This document shows, in pieces, positions 4,653-6,164 of a stretch of 6,164 nucleotides of DNA; positions within the stretch are counted from its first letter, which is position 1, and each line of letters begins with the position of its first letter. A program made the position numbers and the translations under genes. This stretch comes from Lachnospiraceae bacterium UBA3332 (GTDB taxonomy: Bacteria > Bacillota > Clostridia > Lachnospirales > Lachnospiraceae). Where the stretch lies: the NCBI GenBank assembly GCA_002361095.1, contig DERU01000263.1, forward strand, positions 1-6,164, given 5' to 3'. The notes under the pieces are model-generated. The model was not told the origin of the DNA, did not search any database, and saw only the letters and a program-made list of their open reading frames with translations.

Positions 4653-5934
4653 GACAAAAATTGTGATTTTGGTGACGAACCGGCTGGCAGAGGCGAAGGA
4701 TTCGGAAGCAAAGACCGAGATGATAGAGGAATTGAGCGAGAACCTGTACCAGCGGTATCTGGAACTGACGGCCGGCGGTATGCCGGAGGAGGAAGCCCTG
4801 CAGGAGGCGATGGAGAGCCTGGGAGACGTGGAGGAACTGCTTGCTTACCTGCGGGAGGCCGAGGCCGAGGAAGAGGCCGCCAGACAGCAGAAACAGAAAG
4901 GGGAAGAGCGCCGCTGGAGTTTTTCCGGAAAAGGAAAATCTTCTTTTTCCATGGATAACCTGGGCAACGAGATTGAGGAGATTGTGAATGCCGCGGTTTC
5001 CACGGCAATGGGAGCGGTGGACAGTGCCAGGGATGTGGCCAGGGACGTGGCGCATCAGATCAGGGAACGGTATCCGGACGGGAAGTTCATGCAGTTTTCT
5101 TCTTCCAGGGGAAAGACGGTGGATTCGACGGATATCATGTCGGAAAATGTCCGGTCTTTGGAAATCCGGCTCAACAGCGGGGACGTCACGATTGATTTCG
5201 CAGACGAAGAGGATGCGCTCATTGCCATCAGCGGGGACACGGACGAAATCGAGACCATGCTAAAGGGTGACGTGCTGTCCGTCAGTCAGGGGAATACAGC
5301 CAGCGCGGCTTACTTTTTTATGAGGGGCATGCGCAGTTCCGATATTGCGATTACCCTGCCCCGAAAAAAATGGGATGCGATCCACATTGCGACGGTGAAC
5401 GGCGATGTGCAGATCGAAGAAGGACTGGAGTGCGCAAGCCTGCACGTCTCGACGTCTAACGGGGATGTGGAAGCAGTGTCGGTTTGCGGGGAGAAGATGG
5501 TGTTTTCCTCGGAAAGCGGCGATATCGAAGGCGAAAACCTCGCCGGCGATCTGCGCGCGGAGACAAAGAGCGGGGACGTGGACATGAGCGGAACCTTTGG
5601 ACAGTGCGAATTGTTCAGCGCCAGCGGGGATATTTGCTTTGCGGGTACCGGCAGGGAACTGCACGGATCCAGCACCAGCGGGGAAGTGGAACTTACGCTG
5701 GAAAAGCTGCCCCAAAAGGTCAAGGCGGGATCCATCTCCGGAAGCTGTCAGGTGCATGTGCCGGAGGGGGAAGGGTTTGCGGTCTCCTACCGGACGGTCA
5801 GCGGGACGTTCCGCACAAATCTTCCGTTTTCCGGAATGCTTGGGGACACAAAAGGGGACGCCGTTTATGGGGAAGATAACGGGAACCTCATTCAACTCAC
5901 CAGCGTCAGCGGCGATATTGAAATTTTGATTTGA
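4639..5934 (+). CDS. PadR-associated protein with N-terminal helical domain and DUF4097 beta-repeat domain
   Basis: A 431-residue protein. Residues 1-72 form a charged helical domain (ELSENLYQRYLELTAGGMPE, then EEALQEAMESLGDVEELL) like the HAAS / DUF1700-type segments encoded next to PadR genes. Residues 73-100 are a charged linker, and 108-145 a helix. From about 168 onward comes a DUF4097 domain with repeated S/N-G-D/E turns: Gly 181, 199, 255, 275, 294, 312, 330, 348, 368, 389 and 425. In the central part these fall 18-21 residues apart, as expected for coils of a right-handed beta-helix. DUF4097 also occurs in YvlB / LiaX-like envelope-stress proteins, so an envelope role is possible. No signal peptide or membrane span is visible. 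The start at 4639 has GGAGG (4628-4632) 6 nt upstream; an in-frame ATG at 4612 lacks this. Confidence 0.85.
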   Translation: MNRIETKIVILVTNRLAEAKDSEAKTEMIEELSENLYQRYLELTAGGMPEEEALQEAMESLGDVEELLAYLREAEAEEEAARQQKQKGEERRWSFSGKGKSSFSMDNLGNEIEEIVNAAVSTAMGAVDSARDVARDVAHQIRERYPDGKFMQFSSSRGKTVDSTDIMSENVRSLEIRLNSGDVTIDFADEEDALIAISGDTDEIETMLKGDVLSVSQGNTASAAYFFMRGMRSSDIAITLPRKKWDAIHIATVNGDVQIEEGLECASLHVSTSNGDVEAVSVCGEKMVFSSESGDIEGENLAGDLRAETKSGDVDMSGTFGQCELFSASGDICFAGTGRELHGSSTSGEVELTLEKLPQKVKAGSISGSCQVHVPEGEGFAVSYRTVSGTFRTNLPFSGMLGDTKGDAVYGEDNGNLIQLTSVSGDIEILI

Positions 5935-5952
5935 CAAAAAATGCGTGCAAAG

Positions 5953-5981
5953 AACGGCAGCCAAAAACGGCTGCCGTTTTT
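5953..5981 (+). terminator. Intrinsic terminator of the padR-DUF4097 operon
   Basis: AACGGCAGCC (5953-5962) pairs with GGCTGCCGTT (5969-5978) around a 6-nt loop (AAAAAC), giving a 10-bp GC-rich stem. Including the last two stem bases, five consecutive T residues follow (5977-5981). It lies 18 nt after the DUF4097 stop. An alternative fold of AAAAACGGC (5963-5971) with GCCGTTTTT (5973-5981) exists on paper but would need an impossibly tight loop. Confidence 0.85.
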
Positions 5982-6022
5982 GGCCTGGGACGTTCCGGAC
6001 CGGATTTGTCTGATCTGCTACA

Positions 6023-6063
6023 AAAAAAGTGACGAAATTTGCAAAAAAGTGTTGAAAAAATTT
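6023..6063. repeat. AT-rich tandem direct repeat, 20-bp period
   Basis: AAAAAAGTGACGAAATTT (6023-6040) is followed by the related AAAAAAGTGTTGAAAAAATTT (6043-6063). The shared AAAAAAGTG starts are exactly 20 bp apart, about two helical turns, placing both A-tracts on the same face of the DNA. The second unit contains the -35 box of the promoter at 6052-6079. It may be a regulator site or an UP-like, curved A-tract region. Confidence 0.5.
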
Positions 6064-6079
6064 AATGATATGTTAAGAT
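6052..6079 (+). promoter_or_regulatory. Candidate sigma-A promoter for a gene beyond the window
   Basis: TTGAAA (6052-6057, 5 of 6) and TAAGAT (6074-6079, 4 of 6) are separated by 16 nt, in the AT-rich stretch after the padR-DUF4097 terminator. Transcription would start near 6086 toward a gene that is not included. AT-rich DNA yields such matches by chance, but the position after a terminator and before a leader hairpin supports the call. Confidence 0.5.
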
Positions 6080-6090
6080 ATTTTTAACAT
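6070..6090. promoter_or_regulatory. Inverted repeat over -10 / +1, possible operator
   Basis: ATGTTAA (6070-6076) and TTAACAT (6084-6090) are perfect inverted copies around a 7-nt centre (GATATTT). They cover the -10 box and the expected start site of the candidate promoter at 6052-6079. The geometry fits a dimeric repressor site. No regulator can be named. Confidence 0.42.
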
Positions 6091-6109
6091 GTTTTGGTTT
6101 TGGGAATGG

Positions 6110-6134
6110 TGCAGCGTTTGAAGCTGCATTTTTT
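6110..6134 (+). terminator. Small terminator-like hairpin in a leader, possible attenuator
   Basis: TGCAGC (6110-6115) pairs with GCTGCA (6123-6128) around GTTTGAA and is followed directly by TTTTTT (6129-6134), the layout of an intrinsic terminator. It lies only about 50 nt after the expected start of the promoter at 6052-6079, with no gene between. It could stop a very short transcript or act as an attenuator. The stem is short, so efficiency is uncertain. Confidence 0.5.
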
Positions 6135-6164
6135 GAGGATAAAAACGCAACAATTGTCGTTTAT

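Noticed and set aside
5260..5964. Long minus-strand frame of 234 codons opposite the DUF4097 gene
   Set aside because: It is complementary to the repetitive S/N-G-D-coding stretches and low in stops because of composition; it has no recognisable domain and crosses the terminator.

Overview
The window looks like chromosomal DNA of a low-to-mid-GC Firmicute, most likely a gut Clostridia / Lachnospiraceae relative. This is inferred from strong AGGAGG-type ribosome sites, near-consensus sigma-A promoters (TTGACA-17-TACAAT and TTGACA-17-TATGAT), and the gene content: an MgtC/SapB protein, a DUF1622 protein, and a PadR regulator paired with a DUF4097 protein. No marker gene fixes the species. All genes seen lie on the + strand. 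I see no phage gene, transposase, tRNA, rRNA or CRISPR array.

Region 1 (1-107) is the right-hand end of a dispersed repeat; the rest of that copy lies outside the window. Region 2 (135-3632) is a probable five-gene operon. It starts at a strong promoter at 135-163 and encodes an HD-domain phosphohydrolase, a small DUF1622 membrane protein, a family-2 glycosyltransferase with a TPR-like tail, an MgtC/SapB membrane protein and a small P-loop kinase-like NTPase. It closes with a perfect 12-bp hairpin just after the last stop. Gaps between the genes are about 20-65 bp. The five families do not form a pathway that I recognise.

Region 3 (3637-4212) is non-coding accessory DNA. It holds a short 3' remnant of a GNAT acetyltransferase gene, then a repeat of roughly 380 bp. 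Most of that repeat is a very long imperfect palindrome (3835-4121) with a 54-bp arm segment that is perfectly complementary. Its right tail (about 4121-4212) matches the sequence at 1-107, so the window carries two copies. In both copies the repeat ends exactly 28 nt before the TTGACA of the next gene's promoter. This coincidence is the most interesting signal in the window.

Region 4 (4240-5981) is a two-gene regulatory unit: a PadR repressor overlapping by 14 nt a 431-residue protein with an N-terminal helical segment and a DUF4097 beta-repeat domain. Its promoter carries a perfect 14-bp palindrome over the -10 box, suggesting autoregulation, and it ends in a clear intrinsic terminator. Region 5 (5982-6164) has no gene. 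It holds AT-rich direct repeats, a promoter with an inverted repeat, and a small terminator-like hairpin about 50 nt downstream, which looks like the leader of a gene beyond the window.
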